From the NCBI RefSeq assembly GCF_022662305.1, contig NZ_JAKNQH010000002.1:186001-250000 (forward strand): DNA of 64,000 nt. Direction: 5' to 3'. Of the stretch, positions 56,983 through 64,000 are shown piece after piece; within the stretch, counting starts at the first letter, position 1, and every line of letters begins with the position of its first letter. Source of the DNA: Sphingomonas sp. BAUL-RG-20F-R05-02. Its GTDB lineage: Bacteria; Pseudomonadota; Alphaproteobacteria; Sphingomonadales; Sphingomonadaceae. The notes under the pieces were generated by a model. The model did no database searches. It had not been told where the DNA came from and worked only from the letters and a program-made list of their open reading frames with translations. The position numbers were made by a program, and so were the translations under genes.

Positions 56983-58581
56983 ATGCTCGATTTCCCGCGC
57001 TGGAAGATCGCCTCGATCCTGGGGCTGCTCGCCTGCCTGATGGCGCTGGCGATCCCGAGTTTCTTTCCTGAGAAACAGACCGATACGTGGGGCTGGATCC
57101 CGCACCCGCACGTCAATCTCGGCCTAGATCTTGCCGGCGGCAGTTACCTGCTGCTGGAGGCGGATACGTCCGATCTCGCCAAGACGCGCCTGAATGCGAT
57201 GCGCGATCAGGTGCAGAGCGAGATGGCGCGCGCCCCCGCGATCGACATCGGCGACATCGCCAGCGACACCGGCAAGATCAGCTTCATGCTGCGCGACGTC
57301 AGCAAGGTCGATGCCGCCCGCGAACGGCTTAACAAGCTGACCGCCGGTGCGGGCCTTACCGGACAGCGCGACTGGGATCTCAGCGTGGTCGATTCGTCGC
57401 GGATCGTCATGACGCCGACGCAGGCCGGCTTCGACCAGGCGCTCAACCAGGCGATGGGTGATGCCACCGAAGTGGTGCGCAAGCGTATCGACGAACTCGG
57501 CACCAAGGAGCCGACGATCGTCCGCCAGGGCACCGATCGGATCGTCGTACAGGTGCCGGGCCTCCAGAACCCGCAGGCGCTCAAGGATCTGCTCGGCAAG
57601 ACCGCTAAGCTCGAATTCAAGATGGTCGACGAAACGCCGGTCGATCCGGCGCAGGCCGCGAAGGGCATCCTTCCGCTCGGCGATCAGATCCTGCCGTATG
57701 ACGACGGTACGCCCGGCACCACCATCATGGTCAAGCGGCAGGCGATCCTGACCGGCGACCAGCTCGTCACCGCGTCGCAGGGCTTCAAGCCGGAGGACAA
57801 TTCGCCGATCGTCAACTTCACCTTCAACAGCGAAGGCGGCAAGAAGTTCGCGCGGATCACGCAGACCAACATCGGCAAGCGCTTCGCGGTAATCGTCGAC
57901 GACCGGGTCATCACCGCACCGTCGATCAACACCGAAATCCTCGGCGGCAGCGGCTATATCGAAGGCCGCTTCACCGTCGCCAGCGCCAACCAGCTCGCCA
58001 TCGCGCTGCGGTCAGGCAAGCTGACGATCCCGTTGAAGGTGGTCGAGGAACGCACTGTCGGTCCCGACCTCGGCGCCGATTCGATCCATGCCGGTATTCT
58101 CGCCTGCACGATCGCGGTGCTCGCGGTCATCATCTTCATGTTCCTGACCTACGGCCGTTTCGGCGCCTACGCGAACCTTGCCGTCGTCATCAACGTGGTG
58201 GTGATCGTCGGCGTGCTGGCGTTGCTGAACTCCACGCTGACGCTGCCGGGCATCGCCGGTTTCGTGCTGACGGTCGGCACTGCGGTCGATGCCAACGTGC
58301 TCATCAACGAACGCATCCGCGAGGAGCGTCGGCGCGGCCGCAGCGTGCTGCAATCGGTCGAGCTAGGCTACAAGGAAGCGAGCCGTACGATCTTCGAGGC
58401 GAACGTGACGCACGCCATCTCGGCGGTCATCATGCTGCTGATGGGGTCAGGCCCGATCCGCGGCTTCGCGATCGTGCTGCTGATCGGCATCGTCACCTCG
58501 GTGTTCACCGCCGTGGTCTTCACCCGCATGCTGGTGGTCACCTGGATTCGCCGCACGCGCCCGACGGATATCACGATATGA
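56983..58581 (+). CDS. secD: Protein translocase subunit SecD
   Basis: A 532-residue inner-membrane protein that uses the proton gradient to help pull secreted proteins across after SecA. TM1 is near 8-24. The P1 head begins with GLDLAGGSYLLLEADTSDL, then comes VVRKRIDELGTKEPTIVRQG, and the C-terminal RND-type helix bundle has GTAVDANVLINERIREE, containing the conserved Asp and Glu/Arg motif. Full length. Confidence 0.96.
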   Translation: MLDFPRWKIASILGLLACLMALAIPSFFPEKQTDTWGWIPHPHVNLGLDLAGGSYLLLEADTSDLAKTRLNAMRDQVQSEMARAPAIDIGDIASDTGKISFMLRDVSKVDAARERLNKLTAGAGLTGQRDWDLSVVDSSRIVMTPTQAGFDQALNQAMGDATEVVRKRIDELGTKEPTIVRQGTDRIVVQVPGLQNPQALKDLLGKTAKLEFKMVDETPVDPAQAAKGILPLGDQILPYDDGTPGTTIMVKRQAILTGDQLVTASQGFKPEDNSPIVNFTFNSEGGKKFARITQTNIGKRFAVIVDDRVITAPSINTEILGGSGYIEGRFTVASANQLAIALRSGKLTIPLKVVEERTVGPDLGADSIHAGILACTIAVLAVIIFMFLTYGRFGAYANLAVVINVVVIVGVLALLNSTLTLPGIAGFVLTVGTAVDANVLINERIREERRRGRSVLQSVELGYKEASRTIFEANVTHAISAVIMLLMGSGPIRGFAIVLLIGIVTSVFTAVVFTRMLVVTWIRRTRPTDITI

Positions 58582-58622
58582 ACCCGTCTCCCTGTGGCGC
58601 CCGCTGCGTCCTCCCCAACAAG

Positions 58623-58642
58623 ACCCCGGCTCCTGCCGGGGT
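58623..58642. repeat. REP-like palindrome between secD and secF
   Basis: ACCCCGGC-tcct-GCCGGGGT is an 8-bp perfect stem with a 4-nt loop ending 11 nt before the secF ATG. It has the same core as the arms of the 54-151 element, so it is probably one unit of the same dispersed repeat family. It is placed where it may affect secF translation or transcript stability. Confidence 0.7.
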
Positions 58643-58653
58643 GACGGTGTAAA

Positions 58654-59625
58654 ATGCGCCTGCTGAAACTCGTTCCCGATAACACCAACCTGCCCTTCGT
58701 CAGCTTGCGGACGTGGGCTTTCGCGCTGACGATGCTGTTGTCGATCGCGGCGGTTGCGCTGACGGTCACACGCGGCCTCAATCTCGGCGTCGACTTCGTC
58801 GGCGGCCTGATGATCGAGGAGAAGTTCGCAACGCCCCCCAATCTCGACACACTGCGCACCACTGTCGATCGGCTCAACCTCGGTGAGGTGCGGCTTCAGA
58901 ATGTGGGTGACGACAAGACTGTCTCGATCAAGCTGCCGCCGCCCAAGAGCGCCGACAAGGGCGCCACCGACGCGGTCGTCAAACAGGTGCAGGCCGCGAT
59001 CAGTGCCAAGTTCCCCGACGCGCGCTTCTCCAAGCAGGACGCCGTCTCGGGCAAGGTCTCGAACGAACTGATCTGGAAGGGTGCGCTCGCGGTCGTGCTG
59101 GCGGTGCTCGGCATCGGCCTGTTCGCGATCTTCCGCTTCGAGTGGCAGTTCGGCGTCTCCACCGTCGTCGCCATCGTCCACGACGTGCTGATGACGCTCG
59201 GCTTCTTCGCGCTGACGCAGCTGGAGTTCGACCTCAACATCGTCGCCGCAGTGCTGACCATCATCGGGTATTCGATCAACGACAAGATCGTGATCGACGA
59301 CCGCATCCGCGAGAACATGCGCCGCTATCGCAAGATGGACATGCCGCAGATCGTCGATCTCTCGGTCAACGAGACGCTGCCGCGTACCGTGATGACCTCG
59401 CTGACGATCCTGCTCGCGCTGCTCGCGCTGCTGATCTTCGGTGGACATGTGTTGCGCGGCTTCACCGCCGCGATGATCCTCGGCATCGTCGTCGGTACGT
59501 ATTCGTCGATCTATGTGTCGTCGTCGCTGCTGATCTCGCTCGGGCTGCGGCCCGATCCGACCAAGGGTGACGTGCCGACCGGCAAGACGGTGCCGAGCGA
59601 GGGCATGCCGACGAAGAAACGCTGA
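58654..59625 (+). CDS. secF: Protein translocase subunit SecF
   Basis: A 323-residue partner of SecD: TM1 (LRTWAFALTMLLSIAAVALT), periplasmic P4 domain with GLNLGVDFVGGLMIEEKF, and the C-terminal bundle with GYSINDKIVIDDRIRENMRR, the SecF signature. The 72-nt gap from secD holds a REP-like palindrome; no clear Shine-Dalgarno precedes the ATG. It is coupled to the next gene by TGATG. Confidence 0.95.
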   Translation: MRLLKLVPDNTNLPFVSLRTWAFALTMLLSIAAVALTVTRGLNLGVDFVGGLMIEEKFATPPNLDTLRTTVDRLNLGEVRLQNVGDDKTVSIKLPPPKSADKGATDAVVKQVQAAISAKFPDARFSKQDAVSGKVSNELIWKGALAVVLAVLGIGLFAIFRFEWQFGVSTVVAIVHDVLMTLGFFALTQLEFDLNIVAAVLTIIGYSINDKIVIDDRIRENMRRYRKMDMPQIVDLSVNETLPRTVMTSLTILLALLALLIFGGHVLRGFTAAMILGIVVGTYSSIYVSSSLLISLGLRPDPTKGDVPTGKTVPSEGMPTKKR

Positions 59626-59999
59626 TGCGGATGGACAAGAGCCAGGGGAGCGACGGGCCGATCGTCTCGGCGTTCTCGCTCGGCGGCTTCAAGGTCGACG
59701 AGGGCGTGTACCGCGCGTTGCTGCTCACGCCCGAGCGTGCGGACGGCTGGGAACCACCGGCGCTCGACGCGCTCACGCCGGAGGCGATCGCGCCGCTGTT
59801 GGCGCTCGATCCGAAGCCGGAGTTTCTCCTGCTCGGCACCGGCGCGACGCTGGTGCGGCCACCGGTCACCTTTACACGCGCGGTCGAGGCGATGGGCTTC
59901 GGCATCGAGGCGATGGACAGCCGCGCTGCCGCCCGCGCCTGGGCGGTGTTGCGCGGAGAGGGCCGCTGGATCGCGGCGGCGCTGTTCCCGCTCGCCTGA
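59625..59999 (+). CDS. Mth938/NDUFAF3-like domain protein
   Basis: A 124-residue single-domain protein of the DUF498 (Mth938-like) family: PIVSAFSLGGFKVDEGVYRA, then PEFLLLGTGATLVRPPVTFT and FGIEAMDSRAAARAWAVLRG. In alphaproteobacteria this gene commonly follows secF; the mitochondrial relative NDUFAF3 helps assemble complex I. A role in respiratory complex assembly is possible here but unproven. The ATG overlaps the secF stop by one base. Confidence 0.88.
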   Translation: MRMDKSQGSDGPIVSAFSLGGFKVDEGVYRALLLTPERADGWEPPALDALTPEAIAPLLALDPKPEFLLLGTGATLVRPPVTFTRAVEAMGFGIEAMDSRAAARAWAVLRGEGRWIAAALFPLA

Positions 60000-60076
60000 G
60001 GGCTGATTAGGCGTGGACCGCGCGCGGCTGGCCGATTAGGGATCGCGCTTCCCGGCGACAAGATGGAACGGATGTT

Positions 60077-61366
60077 TTGGCGAACGTAGCGGTAATCGGC
60101 GCCCAGTGGGGCGATGAGGGCAAGGGCAAGATCGTCGACTGGCTGGCGGAGCGCGCCGATGTGGTCGTGCGCTTCCAGGGCGGGCATAATGCCGGCCACA
60201 CGCTCGTCGTCGGCGAAGCGGTCTACAAACTGTCGCTCCTCCCCTCGGGTATTGTGCGCGGTACGCCTTCGGTGATCGGCAATGGCGTGGTGCTCGATCC
60301 TTGGGCGCTCAAGGCCGAGGTCGAGAAGCTGCGCGGCCAGGGCGTGACGATCACCACCGATACGCTGATGGTCGCCGATACCTGCGCGCTGATCCTGCCG
60401 CTGCACCGCGACCTCGACGGCCTGCGTGAAGACGCGAGCGGTGCCGGCAAGATCGGTACGACACGGCGCGGCATCGGCCCGGCGTACGAGGACAAGGTCG
60501 GCCGGCGCGCGATCCGGGTGTGCGATCTCGCCCATCTCGACGATCTCGGGCCGCAGCTCGATCGCCTCACCGCGCATCACGACGCGCTGCGTGCAGGCTT
60601 TGGGGAAGCACCGATCGACCGTGCGGCGTTGCTGGCCGAGCTGCGCGAGATTGCGAGTTTCGTGCTACCCTTCGCACGGCCTGCATGGCGTGACCTGAAC
60701 GCGGCGCGTGAGCGTGGTCGCCGCATCCTGTTCGAGGGCGCACAGGGCGTGCTGCTCGACGTCGATCATGGCACGTACCCGTTCGTCACGTCGTCGAACA
60801 CCATCGCGGGCACGGCGGCGGGTGGCTCCGGCCTCGGACCGGCGGCGGTCGGCTTCGTGCTGGGCATTGCCAAAGCCTATACGACGCGGGTTGGCTCCGG
60901 CCCCTTTCCGACCGAACTCGAAGACGAGACCGGCGAGCGGCTTGGACAGCGTGGACACGAATTCGGTACGGTCACGGGCCGCAAGCGACGCTGCGGCTGG
61001 TTCGATGCGGTGTTGCTGCGCCAGTCGGCGGCGGTCGGCGGCATCACCGGCATTGCGCTTACCAAGATCGACGTGCTCGACGGCTTCGACGAGGTGAAGA
61101 TCTGCACCGGCTACAAACTCGGCGACGAGACGCTTGATTATTTTCCTGCACACGCTGCCGATCAGGCGCGTGTCGTGCCCGTATACGAGACGATGCCGGG
61201 TTGGCAGGAATCGACGGCTGGGGCCCGTAGCTGGGCGGAGCTCCCTGCACAGGCCATCAAATACATTCGCCGTATCGAAGAACTGATCCGCTGCCCGGTA
61301 GCGCTGGTGTCTACCAGTCCGGAACGGGAGGACACGATTCTGGTGCGCGACCCCTTCGCGGATTAA
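60077..61366 (+). CDS. purA: Adenylosuccinate synthetase
   Basis: A 429-residue enzyme that condenses IMP with aspartate, using GTP, in the first step to AMP. It has [20 protein letters not shown] at the N-terminus with catalytic Asp/His (QGGHNAGHT), [14 protein letters not shown], and [18 protein letters not shown] start codon (60077) is needed: no ATG in frame precedes the conserved [11 protein letters not shown]. Complete. Confidence 0.96.
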   Translation: MANVAVIGAQWGDEGKGKIVDWLAERADVVVRFQGGHNAGHTLVVGEAVYKLSLLPSGIVRGTPSVIGNGVVLDPWALKAEVEKLRGQGVTITTDTLMVADTCALILPLHRDLDGLREDASGAGKIGTTRRGIGPAYEDKVGRRAIRVCDLAHLDDLGPQLDRLTAHHDALRAGFGEAPIDRAALLAELREIASFVLPFARPAWRDLNAARERGRRILFEGAQGVLLDVDHGTYPFVTSSNTIAGTAAGGSGLGPAAVGFVLGIAKAYTTRVGSGPFPTELEDETGERLGQRGHEFGTVTGRKRRCGWFDAVLLRQSAAVGGITGIALTKIDVLDGFDEVKICTGYKLGDETLDYFPAHAADQARVVPVYETMPGWQESTAGARSWAELPAQAIKYIRRIEELIRCPVALVSTSPEREDTILVRDPFAD

Positions 61367-61372
61367 TAGGTG

Positions 61373-61400
61373 ACGCCCGGCAGCGTGAGCCGCCGGGCGT
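61373..61400 (+). terminator. Hairpin after purA
   Basis: ACGCCCGGC (61373-61381) pairs over 9 bp with GCCGGGCGT (61392-61400) around a 10-nt loop, 7 nt after the purA stop, followed by TTCCT. It lies between convergent genes and may stop both. Confidence 0.65.
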
Positions 61401-61408
61401 TCCTGATA

Positions 61409-61726
61409 TCAATGACGACGCTTTTTCGACTTCGTCGTCATCTTGGTCGACGTGTCGGTAGACGTGGTTCCGGCAGTCGATGCCGAATCTCCGGCCGTAC
61501 CGGTCGTCGACATCGTGTCGGTCGATGCCGGCGGCGTGGTGGACATCGTCGAATCCGGCGTGCCGGTCGTGGTGCCCATGTCCGAGGTCCCGCTGGTTCC
61601 TGCGGTTCCGCCTGGCATCGTCTGGCCACCGGTGGTGCCGGCGCCGCCCGCGGTCGTGCCGGTCTGTGCAATTGCTGCTGTCGACAGACCAAGTGCCGCA
61701 ACGGCGAACATCATGCTCTTTCGCAT
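61409..61726 (-). CDS. Low-complexity secreted Thr/Ser/Gly-rich protein
   Basis: A 105-residue protein with signal peptide MRKSMMFAVAALGLSTAAIA. The mature part is almost entirely Thr, Gly, Ser, Ala and Met with loosely repeated TGTPDST, STDTMST and GTTSTDTS, ending in the basic KSKKRRH. No fold is evident; possibly an intrinsically disordered cell-envelope protein. Convergent with purA. The 275 bp from 61727 to 62001 hold its promoter and no other gene. Confidence 0.6.
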   Translation of the reverse strand: MRKSMMFAVAALGLSTAAIAQTGTTAGGAGTTGGQTMPGGTAGTSGTSDMGTTTGTPDSTMSTTPPASTDTMSTTGTAGDSASTAGTTSTDTSTKMTTKSKKRRH

Positions 61727-61854
61727 TGTATCTCTCCAGTATCACCTGATGGTGTTCAGGCTCGGGGGTTAGAACGCACGTACCCGACAATAGAATCTCA
61801 GCAGACCGCTAATTTAAAACGGCCTGGCGTTTACCAAGCACCGGGAGAGTAAGA

Positions 61855-61880
61855 CGTGTCAGATGCGTTGTTCTGACACG
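61855..61880. other. 9-bp perfect inverted repeat downstream of aroC
   Basis: CGTGTCAGA (61855-61863) and TCTGACACG (61872-61880) with an 8-nt loop lie about 120 nt past the aroC stop. On the minus strand it is followed by TCTTACT, so it could be a weak terminator of aroC; alternatively an operator for the divergent-reading small gene upstream region. Confidence 0.45.
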
Positions 61881-62001
61881 CAAGCTCCCGCGTCTGTTGC
61901 CGATACCGCGATGCTGTAAAGTTGCGAAGTGCAACCACTGACCTTGATCAATGATGTGGTTCAGCGGCGATGATCGATTGCTTGATCGTGTGCTTCGGCA
62001 G

Positions 62002-63069
62002 TCACCCGCATTGTGCGCGGTGGAGGAGCTTCTGGTCGGCCAGCACCAGCGCCACCATCGCCTCAACAACCGGCACGCCGCGTATGCCGACGCAGGGGTC
62101 GTGGCGACCTTTGGTGCGCAGCTCGGCAGCGTCACCGTCGCGGGTGATGGTCTGCATTGGCGTGAGGATCGAGCTGGTCGGCTTGAAGGCAATGCGCAAG
62201 GTGACCGGCTGCCCGGTTGCAATGCCGCCGGCGATGCCGCCAGCGTGGTTGGCCGCGAAGATCGGCCCGGCAGGTCCGGGGCGCATTGCGTCGGCGTTCT
62301 GCTCACCCGACAGGGCGGCGGCGGCGAAACCGTCGCCGATCTCGACGCCCTTTACCGCGTTGATGCTCATGCAGGCGGCGGCCAGTTCGGAATCGAGCTT
62401 GGCATAGAGCGGGGCACCCCAACCCGCCGGCACGCCTTCGGCCCGACAGGCGACTACCGCCCCCAGCGACGACCCTGCCTTGCGCGCGTCATCGACCAGC
62501 GTCTCCCAGCGCGCAGCGGCTTGCGGGTCGGGGCAGAAGAACGGATTGTTGCCAATCTCGGCCGCGTCGAAATTGGCGTGATCGATAGCGTCGCCGCCGA
62601 TCGCCTCGACCCAGGCGAGGATCCGCACCTCGGGGATCACCGCGCGCGCCACCGCGCCGGCGGCGACCCGAGACGCGGTTTCGCGTGCCGACGAGCGGCC
62701 GCCGCCGCGATAATCGCGGAAGCCATATTTCGCGTCATAGGCGTAATCGGCGTGGCCCGGCCGATAGGCGAGCGCGACCTCGGAATAGTCTTTGGAGCGT
62801 TGGTCGACATTGTCGATCATCAGGCTGATCGGGGTGCCGGTGGTTCGCCCCTCGAACACACCCGACAGGATGCGAACCTGATCCGGCTCCTGCCGCTGCG
62901 TGGTGAAGCGCGAGGTGCCGGGACGGCGCTTGTCGAGGAACGGCTGTATCTCGGCTTCGGACAGCGCAATGCCGGGCGGGCACCCGTCGACCACCGCGCC
63001 GATGGCGGGGCCGTGCGATTCGCCCCAGGTGGTGAACCGGAAAACGCGTCCGAACGTGTTAAAACTCAT
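62002..63069 (-). CDS. aroC: Chorismate synthase
   Basis: A 355-residue FMN-dependent enzyme that makes chorismate from EPSP, the last step of the shikimate pathway. Signatures: [20 protein letters not shown] at the N-terminus, [19 protein letters not shown], and GVRGIPV-like [18 protein letters not shown] at the end. Length normal. 92 nt downstream of fabI on the same strand. Confidence 0.96.
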   Translation of the reverse strand: MSFNTFGRVFRFTTWGESHGPAIGAVVDGCPPGIALSEAEIQPFLDKRRPGTSRFTTQRQEPDQVRILSGVFEGRTTGTPISLMIDNVDQRSKDYSEVALAYRPGHADYAYDAKYGFRDYRGGGRSSARETASRVAAGAVARAVIPEVRILAWVEAIGGDAIDHANFDAAEIGNNPFFCPDPQAAARWETLVDDARKAGSSLGAVVACRAEGVPAGWGAPLYAKLDSELAAACMSINAVKGVEIGDGFAAAALSGEQNADAMRPGPAGPIFAANHAGGIAGGIATGQPVTLRIAFKPTSSILTPMQTITRDGDAAELRTKGRHDPCVGIRGVPVVEAMVALVLADQKLLHRAQCG

Positions 63070-63161
63070 GGCAAATGCGCCCCCGGGGAGGGTTCACAGC
63101 GGGTGGTGCGCCGGAGCCGCCCCGTCAGCCCCGCCCCCTCCGTAGGTCGAGAGGCGCGCCG

Positions 63162-63965
63162 TCAGGCCAGCGCGATATCCGGCGCATCCTCGGCCTTCAT
63201 GCCGATCACGTGGTAGCCAGCGTCGACATGATGCGTTTCGCCGGTCACGCCGCTCGCCAGATCGCTGAGCAGATAGAGGCCGGCCCCGCCGACATCCTCG
63301 ATCGTGACGTTGCGCTTCAGCGGCGAATTGAGCTCGTTCCACTTCAGGATCAGGCGGAAGTCACCGATTCCCGAAGCCGCGAGCGTCTTGATCGGGCCGG
63401 CCGAGATCGCGTTGACGCGGATGTTGTCACGACCGAGGTCGACCGCGAGATACTGCACGCTCGTCTCCAGCGCGGCCTTGGCGACACCCATCACATTGTA
63501 GTGTGGAATGACCTTTTCGGCGCCGTAGTAGCTCAAGGTCAGGAGGCTACCGCCATTCGGCATCATGGCTGCGGCACGCTGCGCGACGGCGACGAACGAG
63601 TAGACAGACACGTTCATCGTCAGCAGGAAGTTGTCGAGGCTGGTGTCCATGAAGCGGCCACGCAGTTCGTTCTTGTCGGAGAAGCCGATCGCGTGGACGA
63701 CGAAGTCGATCGTCGGCCAGTCGACGGCGAGCGCGGCGAAGGTTCTGTCGAGCGCGGCCATGTCGCTTACGTCGCAATCGAACAGCCGTGCGGTGCCGAG
63801 TTGCTCGGCAAGCGGGCGGACCCGCTTCTCCATCGCCTCACCCTGGTAGCTGAACGCGAGTTCCGCGCCGGCCTCGCTCAACTTCTTGGCGATCCCCCAC
63901 GCAAGCGAGCGATCATTGGCGAGGCCCATGATAAGCCCGCGCTTGCCCTTCATCAATTCGTTCAC
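63162..63965 (-). CDS. fabI: Enoyl-[acyl-carrier-protein] reductase (NADH)
   Basis: A 267-residue SDR enzyme of type II fatty-acid synthesis that reduces trans-2-enoyl-ACP. It has the FabI-specific cofactor region GLANDRSLAWGIAKKLSEAG and the catalytic pattern SYYGAEKVIPHYNVMGVAKA (Tyr-x6-Lys). The start is the GTG at 63965 or the ATG at 63953 (MKGKRGLIMG). It is the target of triclosan in bacteria that carry it. It is close to the right edge; upstream sequence is cut by the window. Confidence 0.95.
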   Translation of the reverse strand: MNELMKGKRGLIMGLANDRSLAWGIAKKLSEAGAELAFSYQGEAMEKRVRPLAEQLGTARLFDCDVSDMAALDRTFAALAVDWPTIDFVVHAIGFSDKNELRGRFMDTSLDNFLLTMNVSVYSFVAVAQRAAAMMPNGGSLLTLSYYGAEKVIPHYNVMGVAKAALETSVQYLAVDLGRDNIRVNAISAGPIKTLAASGIGDFRLILKWNELNSPLKRNVTIEDVGGAGLYLLSDLASGVTGETHHVDAGYHVIGMKAEDAPDIALA

Positions 63966-64000
63966 GCCTATAACGTCCCTGTTGTCGCATCCGTATGCGG

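Overview
The window looks like a chromosomal segment of a sphingomonad (Alphaproteobacteria, Sphingomonas-type). It is GC-rich throughout. It carries DUF11 surface proteins with a C-terminal barrel, a UrcA-family protein, a sphingan-like exopolysaccharide (EPS) locus with rmlACDB, an OprB-type porin, an alphaproteobacterial GTTC-N7-GTTC LexA box at uvrA, and the yajC-secD-secF-purA and aroC-fabI housekeeping blocks. Assignments rest on motifs read by eye; no database search was run.

Layout. 0-2.7 kb: an inverted-repeat element, a spermidine-synthase-like methyltransferase, and a translationally coupled terminase small/large pair (phage or gene-transfer-agent type) with no portal or capsid gene beside it. 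2.7-11.8 kb: a minus-strand block of five secreted DUF11-type proteins, one a 1665-residue protein with a predicted outer-membrane barrel, ending in a double PilZ protein. A 3 x 22-bp repeat array lies upstream of it. 12-15.6 kb: a phosphorelay set (NarL-type regulator, CHASE3-PAS histidine kinase, CheY-like receiver) with a divergent receiver/HPt-like protein. 15.7-29.3 kb: the EPS locus, with a fused Wzc-type chain-length/kinase protein, a BBP2-like outer-membrane protein, a Wza-like lipoprotein, three glycosyltransferases (one broken by an amber codon), rmlB, an OatA-like acyltransferase, and rmlD, rmlC, rmlA. No Wzx, Wzy or initiating transferase is present.

29.5-37.5 kb: a secreted S1 protease, an alpha/beta hydrolase with a coupled TPR protein, gloA-gloB (methylglyoxal detoxification), a TlpA-like thioredoxin, hslV-hslU and a UrcA protein. 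38.0-39.6 kb: an AT-richer accessory island with a two-gene module whose first gene is frameshifted in an A7 run. 39.6-46.9 kb: uvrA with its LexA box, an OprB-type porin, and a minus-strand operon of a small secreted protein, an SGNH hydrolase and a small membrane protein. That operon's upstream motif is almost the same as the one in front of the terminase genes. 47-54.9 kb: a PLP decarboxylase with a TPR/ATP-grasp protein, then a MarR-regulated tripartite efflux operon (marR, NodT-type outer-membrane factor, emrA, emrB) with an 18-bp perfect palindrome as likely operator. 55-64 kb: an acyltransferase, tRNA-Val and tRNA-Pro, the Sec accessory genes, an Mth938-like protein, purA, a low-complexity secreted protein, aroC and fabI.

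The most unusual items are the frameshift-controlled (or frameshift-damaged) module at 38.1-39.5 kb, the shared upstream motif that links the orphan terminase to two distant operons, the in-frame amber codon in an EPS glycosyltransferase, the 22-bp-periodic repeat array, and the decarboxylase/ATP-grasp pair.
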